A DNA stretch of 64,000 bases from Grimontia hollisae CIP 101886 (GCF_000176515.1 NZ_ADAQ01000011.1:434001-498000), one strand, 5' to 3'. Positions 1 through 9,190 are shown, counted from the first letter of the stretch. Notes: generated by a model not told the origin, from the sequence alone. Made by a program: numbers and translations.

Positions 1-247
1 CGTATCCATCGAAACCTGAATACATGCCCCAACCCGTTGAAAGTCATGAAACTCTTTTACGGGACTTCGTTATTTTTATCACCACCTGTCCAACAGTTCA
101 GACAAGCCACCGCCCTTACACAACCATTACCTAATGCTAACAGAACCCAGTGATTTATGAGCCACAGTATATGGGCTGCAGCAAAATCAACTAGGGTCCA
201 ACGACCTTTTGAACAAATTAACTCCAATGGAAAAAGGAGCAATAGAA

Positions 248-397
248 ATGAATATGCTTAAAACGTTGATGTTAGCCTTCGCGGTACTTTTCTCAGGCTT
301 GGCACTTGCCAGTGAATCGACAACTGACTGCCCAGAAGGTTCAGACGCACCGGAATGCCAGCTGCCAGATGACAGCGGCACCAACTACACCAACTAA
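248..397 (+). CDS. Small exported peptide, unknown function
   Basis: The reading frame gives a 49-residue product. It has a lysine after the initial Met-Asn-Met-Leu, a hydrophobic core (about residues 6-20), and a plausible signal-peptidase site after Ala-Leu-Ala. The predicted mature part is about 28 residues, acidic, rich in Ser, Thr, Asp and Pro, with two cysteines (in DCPEG and PECQL) that could form one disulphide. AAGGAG at 234-239, eight bases before the ATG, fixes this start over an upstream in-frame ATG at 209. A rho-independent hairpin follows at 515-542. I recognise no family. It could be a small periplasmic or outer-surface peptide. That it is a gene is supported by the ribosome site and signal peptide; its role is unknown. 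Confidence 0.55.
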   Translation: MNMLKTLMLAFAVLFSGLALASESTTDCPEGSDAPECQLPDDSGTNYTN

Positions 398-514
398 ACA
401 CTCGCTCATTGACATAAGGCGCATCCCTTACCCTTCGGTTTTAAATACGATGTGCCAACACCTTGCAGTCAGAAATACGGTCTGGCTGCTCCTTCTCTAG
501 GCGACACGCCAAAA

Positions 515-542
515 AAGGCCAGTGGATATCACCACTGGCCTT
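515..542. terminator. Bidirectional terminator
   Basis: Eleven-base perfect arms AAGGCCAGTGG (515-525) and CCACTGGCCTT (532-542) enclose a six-base loop. A run of six A on the left serves as the U-tract for the leftward focA-type gene. The right side is less T-rich. It sits between the small peptide gene and the 3' end of the FocA gene. Confidence 0.8.
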
Positions 543-602
543 ACTTAATTGTGCCTACCTTCAGACCACCTGAAAGCATATTTAGCTAGCTTCCCTCGCC
601 AA

Positions 603-1445
603 TCAGTCGCGTAGGTAAATCATCCAATACCAAATGCCTACAAACATACCGCCGCCGATGATATTTCCTATGGTCACAGGAATAAGGTTATTCAGAATAA
701 AGTCGGTCATATTCAGGCCTGCAAAGTCTGCGGCACTCATGCCTGTCATCGCCCAGAATGTATCCGGGGCGAACGTTTTAATACCCATCGCCATCGGTAC
801 CTGAAACATGTTGGCAATGCAGTGTTCAAAGCCTGCTGACACAAACATCGCCACCGGCAAGATCATCACCAGGATTTTATCCGTCAAAGTACGGCCTGAA
901 TAGGTCATCCATACAGCAATACACACCAGCACGTTACACATGATGCCAAGCGCCACTGCCTGTAAGAAGCCGTGATGCAGTTTGTGCTCTGCAATCTTCA
1001 TCGTATTAATACCCACCTGGCCATTATCGAACATATACTGCTGTGCGACCAGCATACAGGCCACCAGCAGGATAGCCCCCACCAGGTTACCACCATAGAC
1101 CACCAGCCAGTTTCTAAATAATGCCCCCCAAGTGATCTTTCCACTGGCCCGTGCCACTAATGTGAGTACCGAACTGGTAAATAGCTCACCACCGGTAATG
1201 ATCACCAGGATTAACCCCAGACTGAATGCAATACCACCAACAAAACGGCTCATGCCCCAAGGTATATCAGTGGCACCGGTTGTCACGGTCGTGTAGAAAA
1301 TAAAGGCAATACCGATATGGATACCGGCAGAAATCGCCAGAAGAAACGACTTGAAGGGGTCTTTGGTTGCTTTCGCCACACCAATTTCTACAGCACGCTC
1401 CGCGATCTGCGGCGGTGGCAGAGAGTCAAACTGAATAAAATTCAT
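603..1445 (-). CDS. focA: FocA-type formate channel
   Basis: A 280-residue inner-membrane protein of the formate/nitrite transporter (FNT) family. These pentameric channels pass formate during mixed-acid fermentation. It matches FocA along its whole length: the ATKDPFKSFLLA start of the first helix, FSLGLILVIITGG-LFTSS, the GRITWG-like loop, SGFEHCIANMF carrying the conserved pore histidine, and NLIPVTIGNIIGGG near the end. Six membrane segments are visible. I chose the ATG at 1445 because family members start close to it; a GTG at 1457 is in frame and neither has a strong ribosome site. Unlike enterobacteria it is not next to pflB, which lies near 50 kb in this window. NirC is the alternative, but the sequence reads closer to FocA. 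Confidence 0.85.
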   Translation of the reverse strand: MNFIQFDSLPPPQIAERAVEIGVAKATKDPFKSFLLAISAGIHIGIAFIFYTTVTTGATDIPWGMSRFVGGIAFSLGLILVIITGGELFTSSVLTLVARASGKITWGALFRNWLVVYGGNLVGAILLVACMLVAQQYMFDNGQVGINTMKIAEHKLHHGFLQAVALGIMCNVLVCIAVWMTYSGRTLTDKILVMILPVAMFVSAGFEHCIANMFQVPMAMGIKTFAPDTFWAMTGMSAADFAGLNMTDFILNNLIPVTIGNIIGGGMFVGIWYWMIYLRD

Positions 1446-1778
1446 GGTTAATAGCACTTTGTATGAACAGGAAGGGCGCGGATAATCTCTCTATTTCCTT
1501 ATTTTTTCAAGGGGTAATTTCATCCCGTTTCATGCAGAAAAATGTGAACCTTCATCGACCCAAAAGGTTCGAAACAGAGTAAGTGGAACTGGCGATGAAA
1601 GAGTGATGCTTTTCTGCACATTTCGCTTTCCGACAAAAAGTAAGTGCGGATCCGTGGGCACAAATCAGAGCACTCACACATTTCTGACGCTGGGAGCTTG
1701 TGAAGTCACAGCAAGTACCACAAAACTCTAGTTTCAGACACTTACATTCAGGCCCATAGACAAGGAGAGAGTCTTTCG
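1446..1778. promoter_or_regulatory. Divergent intergenic region with a long inverted repeat
   Basis: This 333-base region separates focA (leftward) from the ABC importer operon (rightward) and must hold both promoters. It contains an inverted repeat, GAACCTT at 1546-1552 and AAGGTTC at 1564-1570, with an eleven-base spacer, which could be an operator. No match to the TATCCA-N3-TGGATA motif of the neighbouring island and no clear FNR box was seen. AAGGAGA at 1762-1768 is the ribosome site for the next gene. Confidence 0.4.
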
Positions 1779-2804
1779 GTGCTAGCCTATTTACTGCGAC
1801 GGTTGTTGCTTGTCATTCCCACCTTTCTTGGCATTACATTGGTAATATTTGCCATCACCCGCTTTGTGCCGGGCGGCCCCGTCGAACGCATGCTCGCCCA
1901 ATCCCAGTTTATGCAGGAAGGAACAAACCAAAGCCAGAGCTTTCAGGACAACTCCGCGCTGGATGAATACCAGTTAGAGGAACTAAACGCCTTCTACGGC
2001 CTCGACAAGCCGGTCATGGATGCTTACTGGGAATGGCTCAACCGGTTACTGGTGCTCGATTTCGGCGAATCTACCCGTTATTACGAGCCTGTACTGGGCA
2101 TGATTGCCGAGCGCCTTCCCGTTTCAATGTTCTACGGCGGCATGACCTTCCTGATTGCCTATCTGGTATCGATACCGCTCGGCTACTATAAAGCGGTAAA
2201 ACACAATACTGCCTTCGACAATGCCTCTTCGGTACTGATTTTCGTGGGTTATGCCCTGCCCGGTTATGTCGTCGGTATCTTGCTTTTAAGCGTGTTTTCC
2301 TTCCACCTCGACTGGTTCCCGATGGGTGGGTTTACCTCTGATGGCTTTGACGATCTCGACACCAAAGGGGCGATGATCAAAGACGTTCTCTGGCATGCCG
2401 TATTGCCGCTGATTTGTTACGTCATCGGGGATTTTGCCACCCTGACCATCACCATGAAAAACAACCTGATGGAAAACCTGTCTGCCGATTACATCCGTAC
2501 CGCCATTGCCAAGGGTCTGCCGTTTAAAGACGCGGTACGCAAACACGCGATGCAAAACAGCCTGATTCCACTGGCAAGCCATTTCGGTAACTCATTGCTG
2601 TTCTTCCTTACCGGCTCCTTCCTGATTGAAGTGGTCTTTAACATCGATGGAATCGGCCTGCTTGGTTATGAGGCCATTATGGAAAGGGATTACCCAGTGG
2701 TGATGGCGATCGTGGCCCTGAACGCCGCCTTGCTGCTGGTCGGCAATATCGTTTCAGATATCTGTGTGGCACTCGTGGATCCACGGGTAAGGTTTGGTGA
2801 ATGA
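1779..2804 (+). CDS. YejB-like ABC importer permease
   Basis: A 341-residue inner-membrane permease of the DppB/OppB type (BPD_transp_1). It starts with the typical MLAYLLRRLLLVIPTFLGIT helix and the FVPGGPVERMLAQ segment found in YejB, the permease of the YejABEF microcin C/peptide importer. The EAA-loop signature (about residues 215-260, IRTAIAKGLPFKDAVRKHAMQNS) docks the ATPase. The GTG start at 1779 has AAGGAGA ten bases upstream. It is the first gene of a five-gene operon and overlaps the next by ATGA. The substrate may be a peptide or an oligosaccharide; the sequence does not settle it. Confidence 0.85.
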   Translation: MLAYLLRRLLLVIPTFLGITLVIFAITRFVPGGPVERMLAQSQFMQEGTNQSQSFQDNSALDEYQLEELNAFYGLDKPVMDAYWEWLNRLLVLDFGESTRYYEPVLGMIAERLPVSMFYGGMTFLIAYLVSIPLGYYKAVKHNTAFDNASSVLIFVGYALPGYVVGILLLSVFSFHLDWFPMGGFTSDGFDDLDTKGAMIKDVLWHAVLPLICYVIGDFATLTITMKNNLMENLSADYIRTAIAKGLPFKDAVRKHAMQNSLIPLASHFGNSLLFFLTGSFLIEVVFNIDGIGLLGYEAIMERDYPVVMAIVALNAALLLVGNIVSDICVALVDPRVRFGE

Positions 2805-3850
2805 TGATGCCCCTCAGCCCCCTCACGCAAAAGAAGATCACGCGGTTTAAGGAGATCAAACCGGGCTACTGGTCTTTTCTTGTCCTGTCTACCCTGCTGG
2901 TGCTGTCCCTGTTTGCCGAGTTTTTCATCAACAGCAAAGCCCTGATGGTACGCTACAACGGTGAGTTTTACTTCCCAGTGGTGAGTGATGTGCGCCTTGG
3001 TTATGAATTTGGACAGGACTACCAAAGCGAGGCTAACTACCGCGAGCTGCAAGCTTTGTTTAAGGAAGAAGACAAAGGTAACTTCGTTATCATGCCTTTG
3101 GTGCCGTGGAACCCGTACGAACAGGACTTTATTGAGGGGGAATTTCCGCCTTATGCGCCAAGTGCTGAATCCCGGCACTACCTCGGCACCGATGTGATTG
3201 GCCGTGATGTATTGGCCCGACTGTTCTATGGTTTCCGCATCGCCATGATGTATGCCCTCACTACCATGACCGTCTGCTTTGCCATCGGCACGGTCATTGG
3301 TTGTGCCATGGGCTTTTTCGGCGGCAAGTTCGACCTAATCAGCCAGCGGCTGATTGAAATCTGGTCCATGATCCCCTTCCTCTACGTCATCATGATACTG
3401 GTCTCTATCACCAAGCCGACCTTTACCCTGTTTGTCGCCATCAACGTGATATTCGGCTGGATGGGCATCACCTGGTACATGCGCACCATGACCTACAAAG
3501 AATCCGCCCGGGAATACGTGATGGCGGCTCGCGCACTTGGCGCCTCCACCCTCCGTATCCTGCTAAAACATATCTTGCCCAATACCATGGTGATGGTGAT
3601 CACTCTGGCGCCCTTTACTGTTGTGGCCAACATTACCGCATTGACCGCGCTGGATTATCTTGGTCTTGGCCTTGCACCTCCGACACCGAGTTGGGGGGAG
3701 CTGCTACAGCAAGGAAAATCAAATCTCGACAGCCCGTGGATTGTTACCTCAGTGGTGACCGCAACGGTGTTGGTGCTCACCATGGTGACCTTTATTGGCG
3801 ATGCGGTGCGCGCCGCGTTCGACCCGAAAAAATTCACCCGCTATGTCTGA
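2801..3850 (+). CDS. YejE-like ABC importer permease
   Basis: A 349-residue second permease of the importer, DppC/YejE type. It has one N-terminal helix (about 25-45), a periplasmic loop with VPWNPYEQDF and YLGTDVIGRDVLARL (the hallmark of DppC-like subunits), then five more helices. The EAA loop is around AREYVMAARALGAS. The ATGATGATG start overlaps the upstream stop as ATGA, so translation is probably coupled. The large extracytoplasmic insertion before the LGTD motif is usual for YejE. With the previous gene it forms the heterodimeric membrane channel. Confidence 0.85.
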   Translation: MMMPLSPLTQKKITRFKEIKPGYWSFLVLSTLLVLSLFAEFFINSKALMVRYNGEFYFPVVSDVRLGYEFGQDYQSEANYRELQALFKEEDKGNFVIMPLVPWNPYEQDFIEGEFPPYAPSAESRHYLGTDVIGRDVLARLFYGFRIAMMYALTTMTVCFAIGTVIGCAMGFFGGKFDLISQRLIEIWSMIPFLYVIMILVSITKPTFTLFVAINVIFGWMGITWYMRTMTYKESAREYVMAARALGASTLRILLKHILPNTMVMVITLAPFTVVANITALTALDYLGLGLAPPTPSWGELLQQGKSNLDSPWIVTSVVTATVLVLTMVTFIGDAVRAAFDPKKFTRYV

Positions 3851-3863
3851 CAAGGAAGTGACC

Positions 3864-5705
3864 ATGTTTACATTGACGATGTTAAAACCCACCACACTTG
3901 CCGCCTTTAGCGCACTCGCCTTCACCGCGCACGCCGCCGAGCTTCCTGCCAACCTGAACTGGCAGACAAACTGGGACGATCCGGTATTTGCTTCTGACAA
4001 AGCCAGGCGTGGTGGTACATTGCGCACCCATTTAGCCAGTTTTCCGCTGACGCTGCGAAGCGTAGGACCCGATTCCAATGCTGGCCTTCGCAGTTATTTT
4101 CTCGATAACGTACCGGGACTGGTAACTCGCCATCCGGACACGCTCAACTGGATCCCATCCATCGCCACGGAATGGGCTTACGCGGGGGACAACAAAACGC
4201 TCTATTTCAAGCTCGACCCAAAGGCCAAATGGAACGATGGTGAGCCGCTCACCGCAGATGACTTTGTGTTTATGCTCCAGTTTTACCGCTCAAAGGATAT
4301 CGTCGCCCCCTGGTACAACGACTACTACTCCAAGACCATCGCTGATGTGGTGAAAATTGATGACCATACAATCGCGGTCAGCACCGTGGACGAGAAAAAT
4401 CCGGAGGAACTCATGCGCACAGTTGGCGGACTGGTTCCACGCCCCCAGCATTTTTACCAGTCAGGTAAAGACAACAACGGGGACGGCGTAGACGATAACT
4501 TTGTCCGCAAATACAACTTTAAGCCTGAGCCCACCGCAGGTCCCTACTTTGTCTACAACATCAAAAAAGGGAAAAGCGTGACGTTCAAGCACGTGGGTGA
4601 TGACTGGTGGGGATATGGCAACAAGTACTACCAGAACCGCTACAATGTCGACAAAATCCGAATGACCGTGATTCGCGATACCGATGTCGCCAGACAACAT
4701 TTCGAAAAAGGAAAACTGGATACTTATGACCTCACCCTCCCGGAAATCTGGCATGAGAAAACCAACGGGGAAGCCTACCAGAAGGGTTATATTCATAAGT
4801 TTTGGGGTTTCAATGAAACACCACAAGGGGGAGGCGGATTGTGGCTGAATACAGCCATACCGCTGCTGGACGACATCAACGTGCGTCGCGGCATTCTCCA
4901 TGCCACCGATTTTGATGGACTGATTGAGAAGCTTATCCGTGGAGACTACCAGCGCAAACCCCACGCAATAGGTTCAGGGCATGGTAATTATTCCTGGCCT
5001 GATGCCAAAGCACCGGACTTCAACATTGATAAAGCCATCGAATACTTCGTCAAAGCAGGGTTTGAAAAAGTCGGCTCAGACGGTATTCGGGTCAATGATA
5101 AAGGTGAGCGGCTTTCGTTTGAGTTGGTATACCCCCTTGCGTTTTTCACACAACGCATGGCTTACCTCAAAGAACAGGCAAAATTGGCAGGTCTGGCGTT
5201 CTCACTGAAGCTCATTGATGGTGCCACAGGCTTTAAATACGTATCTGAGAAAAAACACCAGATTGCATTTATCAACATGGGGGCAAGTGAAACCCCAGGC
5301 TATTGGCAATATTTTCATTCTGACAACGCCAATAAACCACAAACCAACAACTTTACCAACTTCAGCACCCCCAAGCTTGATCAACTGATTGACCAGTATC
5401 GGGCTGAATTCGACGTCAGTAAAAAGCATCAGTTGTCACAAGCGATGCAACGCATCATTCAAGAAGCCGCGGTTGTCGCCCCAAGTTATAGCGTTCCATG
5501 GACACGACAAGGTCATTGGCGCTGGATCAGGTACCCAGAGAATCCTATGCAGAAATGGACAGGTACCCTTCTCACTGTCGGCGGCGCGATAGGCGACAGT
5601 ACCTTCTGGATTGACGAAGACATGAAAAAAGAAACCCTCGACGCCATGGACAGTGGCAAGGCATTCGCCCCCGTGACAGTGATTGATGATCGCTACAAGC
5701 GATAA
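3864..5705 (+). CDS. YejA-like periplasmic solute-binding protein
   Basis: A 613-residue family 5 extracellular solute-binding protein. The N-terminal signal peptide ends near AHAAELPANL. YejA-like features include the RRGGTLRTHLASFPLTLRSV opening, the TLYFKLDPKAKWNDG-PLTADDFVF block seen in all family 5 proteins, TAGPYFVYNIKKGKSVTF, and the C-terminal VVAPSYSVPWTR stretch. AAGGAAG at 3852-3858 fixes the ATG at 3864; the frame is open further upstream but has no ribosome site. It lies third in the operon, whereas yejA is first in Escherichia coli. It would deliver the substrate to the two permeases just upstream. Confidence 0.85.
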   Translation: MFTLTMLKPTTLAAFSALAFTAHAAELPANLNWQTNWDDPVFASDKARRGGTLRTHLASFPLTLRSVGPDSNAGLRSYFLDNVPGLVTRHPDTLNWIPSIATEWAYAGDNKTLYFKLDPKAKWNDGEPLTADDFVFMLQFYRSKDIVAPWYNDYYSKTIADVVKIDDHTIAVSTVDEKNPEELMRTVGGLVPRPQHFYQSGKDNNGDGVDDNFVRKYNFKPEPTAGPYFVYNIKKGKSVTFKHVGDDWWGYGNKYYQNRYNVDKIRMTVIRDTDVARQHFEKGKLDTYDLTLPEIWHEKTNGEAYQKGYIHKFWGFNETPQGGGGLWLNTAIPLLDDINVRRGILHATDFDGLIEKLIRGDYQRKPHAIGSGHGNYSWPDAKAPDFNIDKAIEYFVKAGFEKVGSDGIRVNDKGERLSFELVYPLAFFTQRMAYLKEQAKLAGLAFSLKLIDGATGFKYVSEKKHQIAFINMGASETPGYWQYFHSDNANKPQTNNFTNFSTPKLDQLIDQYRAEFDVSKKHQLSQAMQRIIQEAAVVAPSYSVPWTRQGHWRWIRYPENPMQKWTGTLLTVGGAIGDSTFWIDEDMKKETLDAMDSGKAFAPVTVIDDRYKR

Positions 5706-5715
5706 GGCAGAAAAG

Positions 5716-6579
5716 ATGGCAGAACCGATTCTCAGCGTTCGCGGACTGGAAACCGAATTCACCACCGATGACGGGGTGGTGAAAATCCTCCATGGTGTCG
5801 ATTTAGATGTCATGGCGGGTCGGACACTGGGGCTGGTCGGTGAATCCGGTAGCGGAAAAAGTGTCACCGCGATGTCTATCATGGGCCTGCTCCCCAAGCC
5901 TTATGGACAGGTTACCGCCGGCGAGATCCGCTATCGCGGTACCGATCTGGTTCACCTGCCACCGGAAGAGATGTACCGCATGCGCGGCAACCGGATGTCG
6001 ATGATTTTTCAGGATCCGATGACCGCACTCAATCCGGTGCATTCGATTGGCAAACAGCTTATGGAAGTGCTCGCGCTGCACAACCCCGCTATGGGCAGGA
6101 AAGCACAACGGACCGCCGCCCTCAAGATGCTGGAAAAAGTCCAAATCCCGATGCCCCTAAAGCGGTTGGATGAATATCCGCACAACCTTTCCGGCGGCAT
6201 GCGTCAACGGGTGATGATTGCGATGGCGCTGGCCTGCAAGCCAGACATCCTCATCTGTGACGAGCCGACAACAGCACTCGATGTGACCGTGCAGGCCTCA
6301 ATCCTTGACCTGATGAATGACCTTCAGCAAGAAACTGGCATGGGAATGATTTTTATCACCCATGATTTGGGCGTGGTGGCGGAAATCTGTGACGATGTGG
6401 CCGTGATGTATGGTGGAAAAATTGTCGAGAATGCCGATGTCTTCACCCTGTTTGACCATCCCCAGCACCCCTACACCCAGCGCTTGCTCGGCCTGATGCC
6501 AAACCTGTCCAGTGAACCCAAACAGTTGATTGATATCCCCGATATCGACCCTGACCTGTTCCCGGAATATCGAGGTTAA
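5716..6579 (+). CDS. ABC importer ATPase, DppD type
   Basis: A 287-residue cytosolic ATPase. Walker A GESGSGKS is at about residues 42-49, followed by the Q-loop FQDPMTALNP, the signature LSGGMRQR, Walker B ILICDEPTTALD and the switch histidine in ITHDLG. The C-terminal oligopeptide-transporter extension is short, ending just after PHPYTQRLLGLMP. The start is taken at the ATG at 5716 just after the preceding stop; the ribosome site is weak. In YejABEF this ATPase is the N-terminal half of the fused YejF; here it is a separate gene, as in Dpp/Opp systems. Confidence 0.85.
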   Translation: MAEPILSVRGLETEFTTDDGVVKILHGVDLDVMAGRTLGLVGESGSGKSVTAMSIMGLLPKPYGQVTAGEIRYRGTDLVHLPPEEMYRMRGNRMSMIFQDPMTALNPVHSIGKQLMEVLALHNPAMGRKAQRTAALKMLEKVQIPMPLKRLDEYPHNLSGGMRQRVMIAMALACKPDILICDEPTTALDVTVQASILDLMNDLQQETGMGMIFITHDLGVVAEICDDVAVMYGGKIVENADVFTLFDHPQHPYTQRLLGLMPNLSSEPKQLIDIPDIDPDLFPEYRG

Positions 6580-6581
6580 CC

Positions 6582-7418
6582 ATGGAAGCATTGCTAAGAA
6601 TCGACAACCTTCGCAAACACTTCGTCTCCGGCAAAGGCATTTTCAAAAAGGGCTACACCATCAAAGCGGTAGACGGTGTATCTTTCAGTGTGAAACGTGG
6701 TGAGACCCTTGGCCTTGTTGGCGAATCCGGCTGCGGTAAAAGCACCCTTGGGCGCACTATTCTCAAGCTCTATGAGCCCACCAGTGGCAAAATTTTCTTT
6801 GAAGGCCAAGATATTACGGACCTCAGCCCGCGTGCTATGCGCCCGCTGCGTAAAGAGATGCAAATCGTGTTTCAGGATCCGCTGGAATCGCTCAACCAGC
6901 GCCACACCGTCGGCATGATTCTGGAAGAGCCTTTTGAGATCCACCGCGTCGGCACACGCAGTGAACGCAAGCAATGGGTCAGGGAATTGCTGGAAAAAGT
7001 CGGGTTACCGCCAGAGTCTGTCAGCCGTTACCCGCATGAGTTTTCCGGCGGCCAGCGCCAGCGTATCGGCATAGCCCGTGCAATTGCACTTAAGCCTAAA
7101 CTGCTGATTTGTGATGAATCTGTCTCAGCGCTGGATGTGTCTGTGCAGGCGCAAATCCTGAACCTGCTTTTAAAGCTGCAACAGGAAATGAACCTGGCGA
7201 TGATTTTTATCTCCCACGATCTTTCTGTTGTGCGTCAGGTCTCCGATAACGTCGCCGTGATGTATTTCGGCAATGTGGTTGAATACGGTGACACGAAAAC
7301 CCTGTATGCCTCACCACAACACCACTACACCCAAACGCTGTTATCCGCCGTGCCGGTTAATCACCCCAGACACCGCAGGAAAAAACGGCAAGCAGAGCTG
7401 GCGCTATCACAAAGTTAG
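6582..7418 (+). CDS. ABC importer ATPase, DppF type
   Basis: A 278-residue ATPase that pairs with the upstream one. Walker A is GESGCGKS, the Q-loop [10 protein letters not shown], the signature FSGGQRQR and Walker [13 protein letters not shown]; a Ser replaces the more usual Pro after Glu in Walker B, which is common in DppF-like subunits. GAGG at 6572-6575 precedes the ATG, and only two bases separate it from the preceding stop. Its TAG stop overlaps the stop of the convergent regulator gene by four bases, so no terminator separates them. It completes the five-gene importer. Confidence 0.85.
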   Translation: MEALLRIDNLRKHFVSGKGIFKKGYTIKAVDGVSFSVKRGETLGLVGESGCGKSTLGRTILKLYEPTSGKIFFEGQDITDLSPRAMRPLRKEMQIVFQDPLESLNQRHTVGMILEEPFEIHRVGTRSERKQWVRELLEKVGLPPESVSRYPHEFSGGQRQRIGIARAIALKPKLLICDESVSALDVSVQAQILNLLLKLQQEMNLAMIFISHDLSVVRQVSDNVAVMYFGNVVEYGDTKTLYASPQHHYTQTLLSAVPVNHPRHRRKKRQAELALSQS

Positions 7419-9115
7419 TGCCGCAGTGCTTCAATGCGTTTCTGGGCGCGGGACAAGGCGTCATCAACCGTCAGGATCCCGCGCAACATCTTGTGAATTT
7501 CATCGCCCAGTATTGCCACAATATCGTTGAACTCCGGCACCGGCGGCCTGGGCCAGTTGTGGATCTCCCCTTTTCGCTCCAACTCATCCACGGTTTCAAA
7601 AATGCTGCTGAACTGCTGCACTTCCGGGTCGGCACTGGTTGAAAAGCGTGGACTGGAAAAACTGCCGTTCAGGGTATACCACTTCATCAGGTCTGGACGA
7701 CTCAGGTAAGTCATCATCTGCCAGTTTTTCTCCAGTCTGTCATCTGCAAGGTTGGCAGGGATCACCAGCGAAAATCCCCCGATAGGCGAAACCGGTTTCG
7801 CCCCCGGTCCCGGCGGACTGACCGTGTACCCCACCTTGCCATGCGCCTCGCAGCTTTCATCCATTTCAATCATGGCCGCCCGGATAGACCAGCCATACGT
7901 CATGGCGGCCTTTCCTTCCGAAAACAGGCGAATACGCTGATCCCAGTTACAATGCAGGCTGGCAGGATGGGAATATTTCAGCAAGGCCAACAGGAATTCT
8001 GCCGCAGCCCTGCCCCCCTCGCTGTCTACTTTGGGGCACAGTGTACGACTCTCAATCCCTTCAACGGTGTAATCATCCCCGATTTTGGGCAAATCAATCA
8101 CAGGCTGCCCGAATGCCGCCATGGTCTGCAAAAAGGTTTGGGCCACCGGTGTTCCCTGCCCACAGTTCAGCACAATGCCATAGAGTTCCGGCTTCAGGTT
8201 ATGCAGGGCTTTGGCGCAACTTAACAGGGTTTCCGTGCTTGACGGTGGAGGCAACCCCAGCGACTGGAACAGATCTTTGCGGTAAAACAGCAGCTCGACT
8301 GTGGGCTGGATGGGGATACCATACTGCTCTCCCCGGTAGGAGGAGCCTTTCCAGGCGGAGGTATGGTAATCACTGAACCGGTAGCGGTGCTTTTCAATCA
8401 GCGTTGTCAGCGGTGTGATGGCCCCCCGCTCAACAAACTCGCCAAACCAGGGCAAATCTACCGCCATAATGTCGTATTTGGACGAGGGTAGGGCCGCGTT
8501 TTCTATCACTTCATCGTGCAGCGCATCCAGCGACAGATTAACCACCTCCAGTTTGCCGCCACAAAGCTCATTAAGGTTTCGCGACATGTCACTCAAGGTT
8601 TTAAACGTCGGATCAGACGGACAGAGAATACGCACGACCCGGTCATAACCTATCCCTTCTTCCATCACACTGGGGTAAGGAATAAGCCGCGAGCCCATAT
8701 AGGACGCGCCGAAATAATAGTCGTTTTCTTCCCGGTTTTTGCCATAGCCCCGCTGACTGAAACCAAAGGTATGTCCCACCAGTGATTTCAGCTGGTGAGC
8801 GTAATTTTCAAACTCAGCAATCATCTTCTCTGTCGGGTGCAGGGAGAATGACTTCCCGGTGCGGGTGCGGGCACGTTTTAGCAGCATGCCTTCATCAACC
8901 AGTTCGCCAATCCTGCGCATCGCCGTGGCATAAGGCACATTGGAGGCCATGGCAATCGAGGTAATGGTCAGCAACTTCCCTTCAAAATGCCTCCGGATAA
9001 CAAAAGCGATAATGTTCCAGCGTGCATCGGTCAGTGAAAGGTTGTTACCATCTTCTACCAACTTCCGTGTTGATTCGGTAAAGTCCAGAATCCTCAAGAG
9101 TTCTTCCCGGGTCAT
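7415..9115 (-). CDS. Winged-helix regulator fused to a solute-binding-protein domain
   Basis: A 566-residue protein in two parts. Residues about 1-85 form a winged helix-turn-helix, with ITSIAMASNVPYATAMRRIG as the recognition region and DEGMLLKRARTRTGKS as the wing. Residues about 125-560 resemble a family 1 (type 2 fold) extracellular sugar-binding protein: IMAVDLPWFGEFVERGAITPL, PIQPTVELLFYRKDLF, FSEGKAAMTYGWS and PIGGFSLVIPAN. There is no signal peptide, so it should be cytosolic, and it probably uses the binding-protein fold to sense a ligand. AGAGG seven bases before the ATG at 9115 supports this start. A perfect palindrome lies 83 bases upstream, exactly midway to the divergent GMC gene, suggesting that it controls both promoters. 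The exact ligand is unknown. Confidence 0.8.
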   Translation of the reverse strand: MTREELLRILDFTESTRKLVEDGNNLSLTDARWNIIAFVIRRHFEGKLLTITSIAMASNVPYATAMRRIGELVDEGMLLKRARTRTGKSFSLHPTEKMIAEFENYAHQLKSLVGHTFGFSQRGYGKNREENDYYFGASYMGSRLIPYPSVMEEGIGYDRVVRILCPSDPTFKTLSDMSRNLNELCGGKLEVVNLSLDALHDEVIENAALPSSKYDIMAVDLPWFGEFVERGAITPLTTLIEKHRYRFSDYHTSAWKGSSYRGEQYGIPIQPTVELLFYRKDLFQSLGLPPPSSTETLLSCAKALHNLKPELYGIVLNCGQGTPVAQTFLQTMAAFGQPVIDLPKIGDDYTVEGIESRTLCPKVDSEGGRAAAEFLLALLKYSHPASLHCNWDQRIRLFSEGKAAMTYGWSIRAAMIEMDESCEAHGKVGYTVSPPGPGAKPVSPIGGFSLVIPANLADDRLEKNWQMMTYLSRPDLMKWYTLNGSFSSPRFSTSADPEVQQFSSIFETVDELERKGEIHNWPRPPVPEFNDIVAILGDEIHKMLRGILTVDDALSRAQKRIEALRH

Positions 9116-9190
9116 CCTTGTCCCTCTGTACTGCATATCCAGTGAGTATAGACACGGAGACAAAACCACCGCTTCTCGATCATGAAAGAA

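Noticed and set aside
1446-1778. FNR or CRP box upstream of focA
   Set aside because: Sequences such as TTGTGAAGTCACAG look palindromic, but the spacing does not fit either consensus.
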